Part shown: piece by piece, positions 47,366 to 56,203 of the stretch
Layout: the number at the start of each line of letters is the position of its first letter
Position numbering within the stretch: position 1 is the stretch's first letter
DNA from: Paenibacillus sp. Soil766
GTDB lineage: Bacteria > Bacillota > Bacilli > Paenibacillales > NBRC-103111
Direction: 5' to 3'
Length of the DNA: 64,000 nucleotides
Assembly (NCBI RefSeq): GCF_001428105.1
Contig: NZ_LMSJ01000004.1
Location: forward strand, 52,520 to 116,519
Notes under the pieces: generated by a model
What the model saw: only the letters and a program-made list of their open reading frames with translations
What the model was told of the DNA's origin: nothing
Databases searched by the model: none
Program-made: the position numbers and the translations under genes

Positions 47366-47578
47366 TTGAAAGTGATCGATCGCCTTAAAGGAACAGCCCA
47401 ATTTAATGAAGCCGTTGAAGCTCAAAAAGAAGAGCTGCGGATCGGTGTGATGGACGTTGAACGCGCAGAGATTCGCCGCATGTACGAAACTGGGGAGATC
47501 AGCAGCGAACAATTGAAAGACTTGAGAAGAATGATCAATTATATCGAGAGCGCGACACTTTACGAGCATACAGAATAG
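47366..47578 (+). pseudogene. Orphan fragment resembling a CPA1 Na+/H+ antiporter C-terminus
   Basis: A 70-residue frame starting with TTG two bases after the surface-protein stop and without a good ribosome binding site. The segment ERAEIRRMYETGEISSEQLKDLRR resembles the cytoplasmic C-terminal tail of CPA1-type sodium/proton antiporters. There is no membrane domain, so it looks like the left-over 3' end of a lost gene. It could instead be a short coupled gene. A possible insertion-sequence remnant follows. Confidence 0.45.
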
Positions 47579-47645
47579 CAGATGATTTTAATATGAATAA
47601 GTACATATTCCAAGGAAATGCACTGTTCCTGGTTCTGGTGACTGA

Positions 47646-47930
47646 TGTTTACTTTTGAAAGGGACGCCGCGTAGTAGCCAAACGAAAAGGGCAGTTCATT
47701 TTGAACTTCCCTTTTTTACTATGTTTTGAAGTATTTTTGGTACTGTATTAATTTATATTTCCTCTCATGTGTCATCTCAAAAGTGATAATCAAAAATGAC
47801 TGTTCACATTTGAGGGAATTTCATGTCGCATTGTTCGTATTCGGGGGATATTCTTGTCGTGAAATTCTGTGGTTTTAATGATTGGGGGGATATTCTTGTC
47901 CCTAATGGGTATAGATTCTTGTCGTTAGAC
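47646..47930. mobile_element. Possible remnant of insertion-sequence ends
   Basis: The stretch has no credible gene but holds repeats of the kind found at IS21-like termini: TGTTTACTTTTGA (47646-47658), TATCACTTTTGAG on the minus strand (47776-47788) and TGTTCACATTTGA (47801-47813). A second pair, GGGGGATATTCTTGTC, is repeated exactly at 47843-47858 and 47885-47900, with GATTCTTGTCGT at 47914. No transposase gene remains, so this is a degraded end at best. Confidence 0.35.
47685..47717 (+). terminator. Terminator downstream of the antiporter fragment
   Basis: AAAAGGG-C-AGTTCA (47685-47698) pairs with TGAACT-T-CCCTTTT (47702-47715), with loop TTT and a T-rich 3' arm. Confidence 0.8.
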
Positions 47931-47966
47931 TGTCGTTGATTATCGTCGTTATTCTCCATCAGCCCC

Positions 47967-48020
47967 TTGCTTTTACAAAAAAAGTGGTCTATAATTCATT
48001 ACACGATCGTTGAACGAAAT
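47967..48020 (+). promoter_or_regulatory. tetR promoter with TetR operator (site 1)
   Basis: TTGCTT (47967-47972), 17 bp, TATAAT (47990-47995) is a SigA promoter. Immediately after it, 47995-48020 reads TTCATT-N10-TGAACGAAAT, the same 26-bp pattern as site 2 at 48680 on the other strand. A repressor there would overlap the transcription start. Confidence 0.65.
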
Positions 48021-48041
48021 GATGAAGGTGAGATTACAGGT

Positions 48042-48665
48042 ATGAAAAGAGTGCCAAAAACAAGCCGCGATCATCAGGCTGCCGAACGTAGAGAGCAAAT
48101 CTTGCTTGGTGCGAAGCAATTGTTTGCGGAGCATGGTTATCACGGGACGTCAATTCGTGCTATGAATAAGCATATCGGGATCACAGATGGCTTGTTGTAT
48201 CACTACTTTCCAGGCGGAAAGCAGGAGATATTGGAGACCATTTTCCATGAGGCTCAGCGAGCTCGGATGGAACTGATGGATCAGTTAATTAAAGGTATCC
48301 ATCCAGGTCAGCCGTTAGAAGAAGCATTATATCTGTTTATTTCAAGATTGGTGGGCACGCTCATCGGGGATCCGGATTTTATGAAAATTATGCTGCGAGA
48401 TTCGGATAATATCTTATCAGAGGATAAGAATTTCATGTCGCAGTTGATTTTGCAGCGGCACCAAGCGCTAAAGGAAGCTCTGACGAAAAGAGCAGAAGCA
48501 GGAGAAATTCGGGAAATGGACTTTGGCTTAGCGGCCAAACAAGTGATTTCCGTAGGCATGATAGCCGTAATTGGACAATTCACAGCTGTGAATATGTTGG
48601 AGACGGATATCGATAGTTATTTGAAAAAAATGATCGCTTTCACTGTGTCACTTTGGAGAAAGTGA
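48042..48665 (+). CDS. TetR-family transcriptional regulator
   Basis: A 207-residue repressor with the N-terminal helix-turn-helix (about 17-62: GYHGTSIRAMNKHIGITDGLLYHYF) and a variable C-terminal ligand domain. The frame stays open to 47967, but that part is promoter and operator, so I use the ATG at 48042, which has AAGGTGAG upstream. Matching operator-like sites before this gene and before the next one indicate autoregulation and control of the membrane protein at 48747. The ligand is unknown. Confidence 0.88.
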   Translation: MKRVPKTSRDHQAAERREQILLGAKQLFAEHGYHGTSIRAMNKHIGITDGLLYHYFPGGKQEILETIFHEAQRARMELMDQLIKGIHPGQPLEEALYLFISRLVGTLIGDPDFMKIMLRDSDNILSEDKNFMSQLILQRHQALKEALTKRAEAGEIREMDFGLAAKQVISVGMIAVIGQFTAVNMLETDIDSYLKKMIAFTVSLWRK

Positions 48666-48679
48666 TTTCTTTTTTAATA

Positions 48680-48705
48680 ATTTCGTTCACACAACGTTGA
48701 ATGAA
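48680..48705. promoter_or_regulatory. TetR operator upstream of the YhgE-like gene (site 2)
   Basis: On the minus strand 48680-48705 reads TTCATT-N10-TGAACGAAAT, identical in both arms to site 1. Within it TTCATTCA and TGAACGAA form an inverted repeat with one mismatch. It lies 41 bp before the ATG of the transporter-like gene. Confidence 0.65.
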
Positions 48706-48746
48706 AAAGAAATACACTCATTATATGAATTTAAGGAGGCATCACT

Positions 48747-49952
48747 ATGAATCATTTTTTTAAACAGAAACACCCGTATATCGCTATTATTGCCGTTTTC
48801 CTCGTCATTCTTCTATTGGGTATTGCGCAACTCGGTTCGACGGTGAATCCTACGCCTAAGAATCTTCCCGTATTGCTCGTTCAAATGGATGCGGGTGAGA
48901 AGCTTCCAACCGGCCAAGAAATGAATTTCGGCAAGCTCATTCAGGAGAAAATAACGGCTGTCCCAGCTCAAGCTGACACCGTATCACCGCTTAAGTGGAA
49001 GACACTTGCTAGTGAACAAGAAGCCATCGATGCGATGGATAGAGAGCAAGCCTACGCAGCGATCATCATTCCGGCAGACTTCAGCCATAAGCTAGCAAGC
49101 TTATTATCCCCTGTGCCGCAGGCGTCATCCATAACGGTATATGTGAACCAAGGGATGAATAACACCGCAGCTACGATGGCGAACGGCGTACTGAGCCAGA
49201 TCCTTAATGGCGTTAACGGTCAAGTAAGAGAGCAACTATTAGCACAAGTTAGTCAAAAAGGCGGCAACCTTACCGTTGACCAAACCAAAGCATTCGCTTC
49301 ACCGATCGTGGTCACAAGCAAGAACATGAATGCCGTTGGCACGAACAGCGCAAATGGTAACGCACCTGTTGTGTTGACCCAGCTTGCTTGGTTTGGAGCC
49401 ATGGTGACAACATTGTTACTTTTCATGGCAGCTGGAAAAGCAACGCAAACGGGCTCGCGCTCGCATCGCTTCGGGATTCAAGCTTCCCAATTGCTCAGTG
49501 GTGTCGTCATCACCGCGGCTTCTGCTGCCAGTATTCTACTTGTAGCAGGTAAGTGGCTGGGCTTAACGATCCCCAATTATTGGGAGATGGGGTTATTCCT
49601 TACTTTTGTCGGTTTCGCCTTCTTCCTGTTGCAAACGGCCGTTGTAAGCTGGCTTGGTTTAAAAGGAGTGCCGCTGTTCGTGCTCGTTTTCTTCTTCGGG
49701 GTACCGGTGCTTTCCCTGCCATTAGAATTATTGCCATCATTCAGCCAAGATTGGCTGTACTCGTGGCTGCCGCTTCGTTTCGCTGCGGAAGGACTTCGTG
49801 ATTTGTTCTACTTCCGTCAGAACTTGAACTTGACCAGTCCGATGTGGACGTTAGGCACGATTGGTGTCGTGGCTATGGTGGTTATTTTCCTGTCCCTGTT
49901 AAAAAAGCACGATCAACCTGCAGCTAAAATTGAGGCTTTCCGTTCTATGTAA
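48747..49952 (+). CDS. YhgE/Pip-like membrane protein (ABC-2-type exporter)
   Basis: A 401-residue membrane protein: an N-terminal helix (about 11-30), a large extracytoplasmic region about 35-205 containing the NQGMNNTAATMANGVLSQI motif, then five or six helices to about 385. This is the layout of YhgE/Pip and DUF3533 proteins, related to ABC-2 permeases and linked to export, phage infection or drug tolerance. AAGGAGG precedes the ATG. It is probably the target of the TetR protein upstream. No ATPase gene adjoins it, so transport would need another energy source or partner. Confidence 0.8.
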   Translation: MNHFFKQKHPYIAIIAVFLVILLLGIAQLGSTVNPTPKNLPVLLVQMDAGEKLPTGQEMNFGKLIQEKITAVPAQADTVSPLKWKTLASEQEAIDAMDREQAYAAIIIPADFSHKLASLLSPVPQASSITVYVNQGMNNTAATMANGVLSQILNGVNGQVREQLLAQVSQKGGNLTVDQTKAFASPIVVTSKNMNAVGTNSANGNAPVVLTQLAWFGAMVTTLLLFMAAGKATQTGSRSHRFGIQASQLLSGVVITAASAASILLVAGKWLGLTIPNYWEMGLFLTFVGFAFFLLQTAVVSWLGLKGVPLFVLVFFFGVPVLSLPLELLPSFSQDWLYSWLPLRFAAEGLRDLFYFRQNLNLTSPMWTLGTIGVVAMVVIFLSLLKKHDQPAAKIEAFRSM

Positions 49953-50030
49953 CACAGTCAATCTGTTGTAGATACAACAGAAAAGTGGTTTCGGCAGATA
50001 GTCTAGTCGAGCTTCAGACCTGAAAATCAC

Positions 50031-50067
50031 AAAAGGGTCCAACCTGACACCCAGGTTGGAGCCTTTT
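50031..50067. terminator. Bidirectional terminator between the YhgE-like and BceS genes
   Basis: A 16-base arm (50031-50046) pairs with 50052-50067 with one mismatch, giving A-rich and T-rich outer ends. It lies between convergent genes and can serve both. Confidence 0.85.
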
Positions 50068-50091
50068 CGCATTATCGGCTTTCTATGAACA

Positions 50092-51126
50092 TCAACGCAA
50101 ATCATTATAATGCTGCATCTTCATGAAGTGAATGGTGACAGTAGTCCCCTCGCCAACCGCTCCTGTAATCGACAGATCATGACCCAGCTTTAGCGCCATT
50201 TGTTTGGCTAAGTAGAGTCCCATACCGGTAGAGCGGCTGTGTGTTCGGCCATTCACCCCAGTGAAGCCTTTATCGAACACGCGACCGAGATCAGCGGCGT
50301 CGATGCCAATCCCCGTATCTTGAATGATCAACCGCTTCTCGGAGTCGGTTTCCTCGGAGCGGAAGGTGATGCTGCCACCATTGTCCGTGTAGGTCAAGGC
50401 ATTCGCCACGATCTGGCCAATGATGTAGCCCAGCCACTTGCTGTCACTGTTCACGCTTAGGGTAAGCGACTCCATGTCGGGGCGTATCCTTTTGGCGATA
50501 AACAGTTTGGCAACCTTCTTGATGCTCTCCTTCACTAGTAGGTTCAAAGACAACTCCGAGATGAAGTAATCTCTGGAAAAGGAGTCAATACGCGAATAGT
50601 AGAGTGCTTGTTCGACGTAGCTATCGATCTTGCTAAGCTCGTCTTCGAGCTTGTCTACGAGGTATTCCGCGGTTTTGCCGGCGCGGTTCTCCATAATGAG
50701 ACGGCTGGCTGCGATGGGCAGCTTCACCTCATGAATCCAAGAGAGGATGTAGTCCTGATGATTGCGGATCTCCGATTGCAGGAGCTGCGTTTCATTCGCT
50801 TGATCCTTAGAAAGCTGAGTTAACAGCTGTAGATAGAGCTCTTGCTCGTTGTTTTGAGACTCGGGCAACGCTTCGATGGCCCAATCTTGATGTTGGCTTT
50901 TGCCAAGAAACTCACCCAGCTCCTTGTAGAAGGACTTCCGATAGAAGTAGCCAATGGTTATATATAAGGCAGCGAATAGAAAACAGCCTGCATTCGTGTA
51001 GGTGATGTTATTAAGGGCGTCCTGCCCTTTGACACTGACAAACATGATCATTGAAATGAATAGCATCGTCACTGCATACATGCCTATGAAATATCGTTTA
51101 TCCTTTAAATAAGAGAGAAAGCTCAT
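50092..51126 (-). CDS. BceS-type intramembrane-sensing histidine kinase (module 2)
   Basis: A 344-residue kinase with two helices (about 13-31 and 43-61) and a very short outer loop. The phospho-acceptor is His132 in IHEVKLPIAASRL. ATP-binding boxes: IVANALTYTDNGG, DTGIGID and STGMGLYLAKQM. It overlaps the regulator gene by four bases. It should sense antibiotic peptides through the BceAB transporter encoded divergently, as in known Bce systems. It is clearly related to but distinct from the module 1 kinase. Confidence 0.91.
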   Translation of the reverse strand: MSFLSYLKDKRYFIGMYAVTMLFISMIMFVSVKGQDALNNITYTNAGCFLFAALYITIGYFYRKSFYKELGEFLGKSQHQDWAIEALPESQNNEQELYLQLLTQLSKDQANETQLLQSEIRNHQDYILSWIHEVKLPIAASRLIMENRAGKTAEYLVDKLEDELSKIDSYVEQALYYSRIDSFSRDYFISELSLNLLVKESIKKVAKLFIAKRIRPDMESLTLSVNSDSKWLGYIIGQIVANALTYTDNGGSITFRSEETDSEKRLIIQDTGIGIDAADLGRVFDKGFTGVNGRTHSRSTGMGLYLAKQMALKLGHDLSITGAVGEGTTVTIHFMKMQHYNDLR

Positions 51127-51806
51127 GGGATCATGTACCCTTGCCCTTTCTTGGTTGTGATGTAATCATCGCGTCCAAGTTCTGCTAGCTTTTTGCGCAG
51201 GCGGGTAATATTAACGGTTAACGTATTGTCGTCAACGAAGCTCTCATCCTCCCAGAGACCTCGCATCATTTGCTCTCGGCTGACAATTGCGCCTTGATGC
51301 TGCATGAGAATAGTGAGGATTTTGAACTCATTGCGGGTAAGCTCAGTTTTCTGATCTCCACAGGCGATGTCACCATCCTTCAGATTTAGGACGACACCAT
51401 TATGGGCCATTACGTTAGCCGATGTCTCCATGTAGGAGTAGGTTCTGCGCAGCAGGGCATTGATTTTGGCCACGAGGACGTCGGTATAGAAAGGTTTCTG
51501 GATAAAATCATCGCCACCCATATTCATGGACATAACCATATCCATTGGCGTATTGCGAGACGAAAGGAAGAGAATCGGTACATTCGAAACATCCCTGATT
51601 TGGCGGCACCAATAGAATCCGTCGAACGCCGGTAAATTAATGTCCATCAGCACCAGATGGGGATTTTCGGCCACATAAACGGTGAGAACGGCGTCGAATT
51701 GCTCGATGATAATCGTTTCAAACCCCCAGCGGCCCAGTGCTTCAGCCACCGTATCTCGTATCGTTTTATCATCTTCCACAATCATAATTTTCATAGAAAG
51801 TTTCAT
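51123..51806 (-). CDS. BceR-type response regulator (module 2)
   Basis: A 227-residue OmpR-family regulator with acidic pocket EDD (11-13), phospho-acceptor Asp55 in LMDINLPAFDG and a C-terminal winged helix ending TTKKGQGYMIP. AGGAGG is only one base from the ATG at 51806 and 13 bases from the ATG at 51794, so the start is uncertain; 51794 would give the more typical MKIMIVEDD beginning. It probably binds 51867-51880 to activate the divergent bceAB genes. Confidence 0.9.
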   Translation of the reverse strand: MKLSMKIMIVEDDKTIRDTVAEALGRWGFETIIIEQFDAVLTVYVAENPHLVLMDINLPAFDGFYWCRQIRDVSNVPILFLSSRNTPMDMVMSMNMGGDDFIQKPFYTDVLVAKINALLRRTYSYMETSANVMAHNGVVLNLKDGDIACGDQKTELTRNEFKILTILMQHQGAIVSREQMMRGLWEDESFVDDNTLTVNITRLRKKLAELGRDDYITTKKGQGYMIP

Positions 51807-51866
51807 GCCTCCTATAGGGACGAATGAGCCGATTATAACACTTCACCAGAAATCGTAGCATAATCA

Positions 51867-51880
51867 TGACAAAAATGTAA
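51867..51880. promoter_or_regulatory. Predicted BceR operator of module 2
   Basis: TGACA-AAAA-TGTAA fits the BceR-group consensus TNACA-N4-TGTAA exactly. It lies 105 bp before the bceA start and 61 bp before the bceR start. The counterpart upstream of bceAB in module 1 differs at two of 14 positions. Confidence 0.65.
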
Positions 51881-51984
51881 GATACCGCAGAGGCGTTGTA
51901 AGTTACTTCGATGGTTGCAGGATCCCGAAGATAGTAGGATAGAGGTATCAGGAATCAAACCATGATATTGGAGGAATAACCGCT

Positions 51985-52752
51985 ATGAAAACGATCGTGG
52001 AAGCCAAACAATTAAAGAAAGTATACGGCACCAAAGGCAATGTATTTACGGCGCTGAAAGATATCGATTTGTCCATTACCCAAGGTGAATTCGTCGGCAT
52101 TATGGGACCTTCTGGATCTGGCAAAACGACGCTGTTGAACCTGTTAGCCACAATCGACCAGCCAACCTCGGGGGAAATCGTTGTCGACGGGATTAGTCTG
52201 GTGAAGATGAAGGAGGCAGAGCTGGCGAAATTTCGCCGTGATAAGTTGGGCTTCATTTTTCAGGATTACAATTTGCTCGATACGTTGACTGTGAAAGAGA
52301 ACATCATTCTCCCGCTTGCCCTAGCAAGAATGAATGTGGCTGAATTGGAGCGCCGCGTAGAGGTGATCAGCAAGAAGTTCGGCATCGATCCGTTGCTAGA
52401 TAAGTACCCGTACCAAATATCTGGGGGCCAAAAGCAACGAACAGCCGCATGCCGTGCCATCGTGTCGAACCCTAGTCTCGTACTAGCAGATGAGCCGACA
52501 GGGGCATTGGATTCGAAGTCTGCGACAGAGTTGCTGGAAAGCTTACAAAGCTTGAACGTGCAGGATAAATCGACGATTCTCATCGTGACACATGATGCTT
52601 TTGCAGCTAGCTATTGTACACGCGTAGTATTTATTAAAGATGGTCAATTATTTACGGAGTTAAATAAGGGGACGTCTTCGCGCAAGGAGTTCTTCAACAA
52701 AGTCATGGATGTGCTCTCGGTGCTAGGGGGTGGGGCAAGTGACCTTATTTAG
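51985..52752 (+). CDS. BceA-type ABC transporter ATPase (module 2)
   Basis: A 255-residue nucleotide-binding protein: Walker A GPSGSGKT (41-48), signature SGGQKQR, Walker B LVLADEPTGALDS, H-loop IVTHDA. It energises the BceB permease that follows. GGAGGAA precedes the ATG. It is divergent from the regulatory genes across a 178-bp spacer that carries the operator, and overlaps the permease gene by 14 bp. Confidence 0.92.
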   Translation: MKTIVEAKQLKKVYGTKGNVFTALKDIDLSITQGEFVGIMGPSGSGKTTLLNLLATIDQPTSGEIVVDGISLVKMKEAELAKFRRDKLGFIFQDYNLLDTLTVKENIILPLALARMNVAELERRVEVISKKFGIDPLLDKYPYQISGGQKQRTAACRAIVSNPSLVLADEPTGALDSKSATELLESLQSLNVQDKSTILIVTHDAFAASYCTRVVFIKDGQLFTELNKGTSSRKEFFNKVMDVLSVLGGGASDLI

Positions 52753-54664
52753 TCTGGCTAGAAGGAATGTTATCGGTAATCTGAAAAATTATTTGATCTA
52801 TTTCATCTCCATGATTTTCAGTGTCGTGATTTATTATACGTTCGTTTCTTTACGTTTCAGTGAGGAGATCGCGGCGAATATGCAGAAATGGGAGGGCATG
52901 AAGTCCGTTTTCACGCAAGCTTCCTTGATTCTCATCTTGTTTGTAGCGGTGTTTATTTGGTATTCCAATTCTTTTTTCACCAAAAAGCGGAAGAAGGAAG
53001 TAGGCCTATACGCCTTGCTTGGTGTGAGGAAGCGTAAAATTGGTACGATGTTATTTTATGAAAATATGATGATGGGGATAGGCGCGGTTGGCGTGGGGAT
53101 CATTCTAGGCACGTTACTCTCCAAATTATTCGCCATGATGTTCCTCAAGTTGTTGGATTCAACAGTTGAAGTCAGTTTCAGTATTTCCTCTGAAGCGATT
53201 GTCAACACACTGATCGTATTTGCCATCATTATCGTGGTAACTTCCATCCATAGCTATCGCTTGATCTATCGCTTCCAGCTCGTGGATTTGTTCAAGGCAG
53301 AGCAAGAGGGGGAGCAGGTTCCGAAGCCATCGGCTTTCTCAGCAGTGTTGGCAGTTGCTCTATTGATTATCGGCTACTGGACGGTGTTTCAGCCTATGAC
53401 GACTTCTGCTCAAATGGGGCGGAACTTCCTCATTATCTTCGGCACCCTGATCGCCGGCACGTATCTGCTATTCCGGTATGCACTCATTTATATGTTAAAA
53501 ATCGCCCAAAAGACGAAGTCTCGCTACTATAAGGGGATGAATATGATCTCCACTGCGCAATTGATTTATCGCATTCGAGGGAATACACGGATGTTCACGA
53601 TGATTGCGCTGCTCAGCGCGCTAACGCTTTGTGCGGTTACGGTAGGATCAAGCGCCTTTTTCACGATCACCAAGGATGCGGAGGAGGAAGCGCCTTTCAG
53701 CTACATGCACATTTCACAAGGAGCAAGCTTCGATGGGCAAGTAAGTAGTATGTTGGAGGGGGATCAAGAACATCCAATTGAAGTTAAGCTGGATGTTCCG
53801 ATTATCCGAGTTTCAGCGGACGTGACGAATTTCTTTTATCATCCATCGAGTCATTCACCGAGTTCCGTTCCCATCAAGCTGGTGTCAGCCTCCATGTACA
53901 ATCGGACCTCAGAGGTGTTAGCCCGAGAAGGTCAGGTTGTACTCCAGGATCAAGATATCGCAGTTATTCAGCCGAGATATTCGACGTTTACCTTGAATGA
54001 AGTGAAGGGAGATACGATTACTTTGGGTGCTCAGGCAGATAAGCAAACGTTAACTGTCCAACAGTTAATTGTAGGAAGAATGCTGCCATGGAGCTTCCCC
54101 GATCTCGTCTTCATCGTCAGTGACAACATGTATGCTAAGCTGCTGCCAGGTTTAGAAGAAGTGACATACAAAGGGTATATCGTCAAGAATCAAGGATCTA
54201 CGAAGTTGACCTCGAATTCCCTTATGAAGCTGAAGACAGATCAGAACGGGATGTCTACCTACTACTATCAATATCGCCAAAACATGGAGGGGGCAGGCTT
54301 GGATATATTCACGCTGGGCTTCTTAGGGCTTGTCTTCCTGGCTGCGACTGGATGTATGATTTACTTCAAACAGCTAACGGATGCGAACGAAGATAAAGCG
54401 CGCTATGCGATGCTGCGCAAGATCGGTGTAAGCCATAAAGAAATTAGGACGACGATTGCCAAGCAGACCCTGTTCGTGTTCATGTTGCCTCTTCTGCTAG
54501 GTGTTATGCACAGCATCATGGTTCTTAAAGCCTTGACGACAATCCAGCTCATTAGCGGAGAGATCTTCATCCCGGTGATGATAACGACGATCCTTTATGC
54601 AGCTATTTATTTCTGCTACTTCGTGCTATGTCTCGGAGCCTCGAATCGTATTGTCAGCAGGTAA
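52739..54664 (+). CDS. BceB-type ABC transporter permease (module 2)
   Basis: A 641-residue FtsX-family permease with about ten helices and a large extracellular domain at about 315-505 between helices seven and eight, which carries ligand specificity in this family. I chose the GTG at 52739 (TLFSLARRNVIGN), preceded by GGGGGTGGGG; an earlier in-frame GTG at 52730 lies inside that site. The last 39 bp overlap the end of the convergent sensor-kinase gene, with no terminator between. Confidence 0.9.
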   Translation: MTLFSLARRNVIGNLKNYLIYFISMIFSVVIYYTFVSLRFSEEIAANMQKWEGMKSVFTQASLILILFVAVFIWYSNSFFTKKRKKEVGLYALLGVRKRKIGTMLFYENMMMGIGAVGVGIILGTLLSKLFAMMFLKLLDSTVEVSFSISSEAIVNTLIVFAIIIVVTSIHSYRLIYRFQLVDLFKAEQEGEQVPKPSAFSAVLAVALLIIGYWTVFQPMTTSAQMGRNFLIIFGTLIAGTYLLFRYALIYMLKIAQKTKSRYYKGMNMISTAQLIYRIRGNTRMFTMIALLSALTLCAVTVGSSAFFTITKDAEEEAPFSYMHISQGASFDGQVSSMLEGDQEHPIEVKLDVPIIRVSADVTNFFYHPSSHSPSSVPIKLVSASMYNRTSEVLAREGQVVLQDQDIAVIQPRYSTFTLNEVKGDTITLGAQADKQTLTVQQLIVGRMLPWSFPDLVFIVSDNMYAKLLPGLEEVTYKGYIVKNQGSTKLTSNSLMKLKTDQNGMSTYYYQYRQNMEGAGLDIFTLGFLGLVFLAATGCMIYFKQLTDANEDKARYAMLRKIGVSHKEIRTTIAKQTLFVFMLPLLLGVMHSIMVLKALTTIQLISGEIFIPVMITTILYAAIYFCYFVLCLGASNRIVSR

Positions 54665-56203
54665 AATGGTGAAGGTGACGCCATTCCATGCATTCTTAGC
54701 CCCAACGCTCATCCCGTGATGATCCATAATTTGTTTCACGATGGCTAGGCCGAGTCCGAACTGCCCCTTGCCGCCGGTGCGGAAAGGCTCAAACAGATTA
54801 TCCGCAATCTCTTGATCTAGGAGCGGGCCATCGTTACTCATCCCAATTTCAAAATGAGGAGCGGGGCTCATGCGGATCCGAATACAAGATTCGGCATAGC
54901 GAAGCTGATTATCGAGCATGTTTTCCAAAGCGATCTTCCACTGTTCCTGATCTCCGAGGAGCGTATGAGGTGCTATGTTCAGCTCCCACGTGATCTCAGG
55001 GCGCTTATAGCGAAGTCGTTCAACAACATCTTCAATAACCGCTTTGATGTCAAAAGCATGAAAAGGCTTCTCTTTGGCCGTAAAATAATTCAATTTGTTC
55101 AACAGTAACAGATCGCGGATGCGCTTCTCCAGGCGTTCGCCTTCTTTCATAATGACGCCTAAACTGGCACTTAATGTGCCTTTCGGAAAAACACCGTCTT
55201 GAATGGATTGCGCATAACTGCGGATCACCATGACCGGTGTTTTTAGTTCGTGCGACGTATGCTGCAAGAAGAATTGCTGCGCACGATCTTGCTTCACAAG
55301 CCGCTGCCGCATCCCTTCAATGGCTTTGCCTAGGCGGCCAATCTCATCTTTGCGGCGGCCCGTATCGATGGGCTCATGCCAATCGCGCTCGGCCATGCGT
55401 CCCACATGGCGTTCCATCTGAACGAGTGGACGCGTGAAATAGCGAGCCAGCAATAAGCAGGGGAGCCAGCTGACCACGATAAGGCCAACCATCAATAGGA
55501 TCAATCGGAAGAACATCGACATGATGAGATCGTTGCGGTAGTTGCCCCAAGCGTAGGAGACGATAAAGTTGGGTGCTCCATGGACGACCTCTTTGCGGAT
55601 GACATAAAAGATACTGTTATTATCGATACTGCGTGTATACTTGGCAACGGGTTGCAGCTGGGCCAAAGCATCCTTCTCCATGGCCGCCATGAACGGTTCT
55701 GTGCTGGAGGCTGTTGCCTCGATCGCTTGTGCGGCTTGTGCTCCGTTAATCATAAAATGACGAATAGACGGGCCAGCTAGTGTGGTCGCCTGAAAAGGCA
55801 AGGTGAGCTGCGTGGCCAGCATGGAGGGATCAATCGCTACGCCAGCTTCCGTAAGAGTCCTAGTGGGAGCTGATTCCCCTCTGACTACGCCAACTCCATA
55901 AATATCTTGTGCTTTCTGTGTCACCACCACCCGGCTCTCTAGCAGTGGAGTGGAACTCGTCATAATGTCAACGGGTTGAGGGGTCATAGGGAAAGCGAAA
56001 ACAGGACTCGTTACCGTCTGTGCTGCCTCTACTTGTAGACCACTTTGGGTATCCATCAAAATATCATAGAGCTGCTCCGTGAAAAAGCCTTTTAGCGTCC
56101 AAGGCAATAGCACGGCAAGCAGTGTAAAAATGAACAATGTCAGCGCGGCGAAGGCTCCCCATAATTTCATGGCGAGCGGCCACTGGCCTAGTCGAAGACT
56201 CAT
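54626..56203 (-). CDS. Sensor histidine kinase with large extracellular domain
   Basis: A 525-residue kinase: helix about 15-37, extracellular domain about 38-228 with no family I recognise, helix about 229-252, HAMP about 252-305, HisKA with His318 in TSHELKTPVMVIRSYA, and a C-terminal ATPase domain with NMLDNQLRYA and GLGLAIVKQIM. It starts within the regulator stop (ATGA overlap at 56200). The upstream operon gene encodes a secreted protein that could be its ligand or a regulator (inference). The 3' end overlaps the BceB gene on the other strand. Confidence 0.91.
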   Translation of the reverse strand: MSLRLGQWPLAMKLWGAFAALTLFIFTLLAVLLPWTLKGFFTEQLYDILMDTQSGLQVEAAQTVTSPVFAFPMTPQPVDIMTSSTPLLESRVVVTQKAQDIYGVGVVRGESAPTRTLTEAGVAIDPSMLATQLTLPFQATTLAGPSIRHFMINGAQAAQAIEATASSTEPFMAAMEKDALAQLQPVAKYTRSIDNNSIFYVIRKEVVHGAPNFIVSYAWGNYRNDLIMSMFFRLILLMVGLIVVSWLPCLLLARYFTRPLVQMERHVGRMAERDWHEPIDTGRRKDEIGRLGKAIEGMRQRLVKQDRAQQFFLQHTSHELKTPVMVIRSYAQSIQDGVFPKGTLSASLGVIMKEGERLEKRIRDLLLLNKLNYFTAKEKPFHAFDIKAVIEDVVERLRYKRPEITWELNIAPHTLLGDQEQWKIALENMLDNQLRYAESCIRIRMSPAPHFEIGMSNDGPLLDQEIADNLFEPFRTGGKGQFGLGLAIVKQIMDHHGMSVGAKNAWNGVTFTILPADNTIRGSET

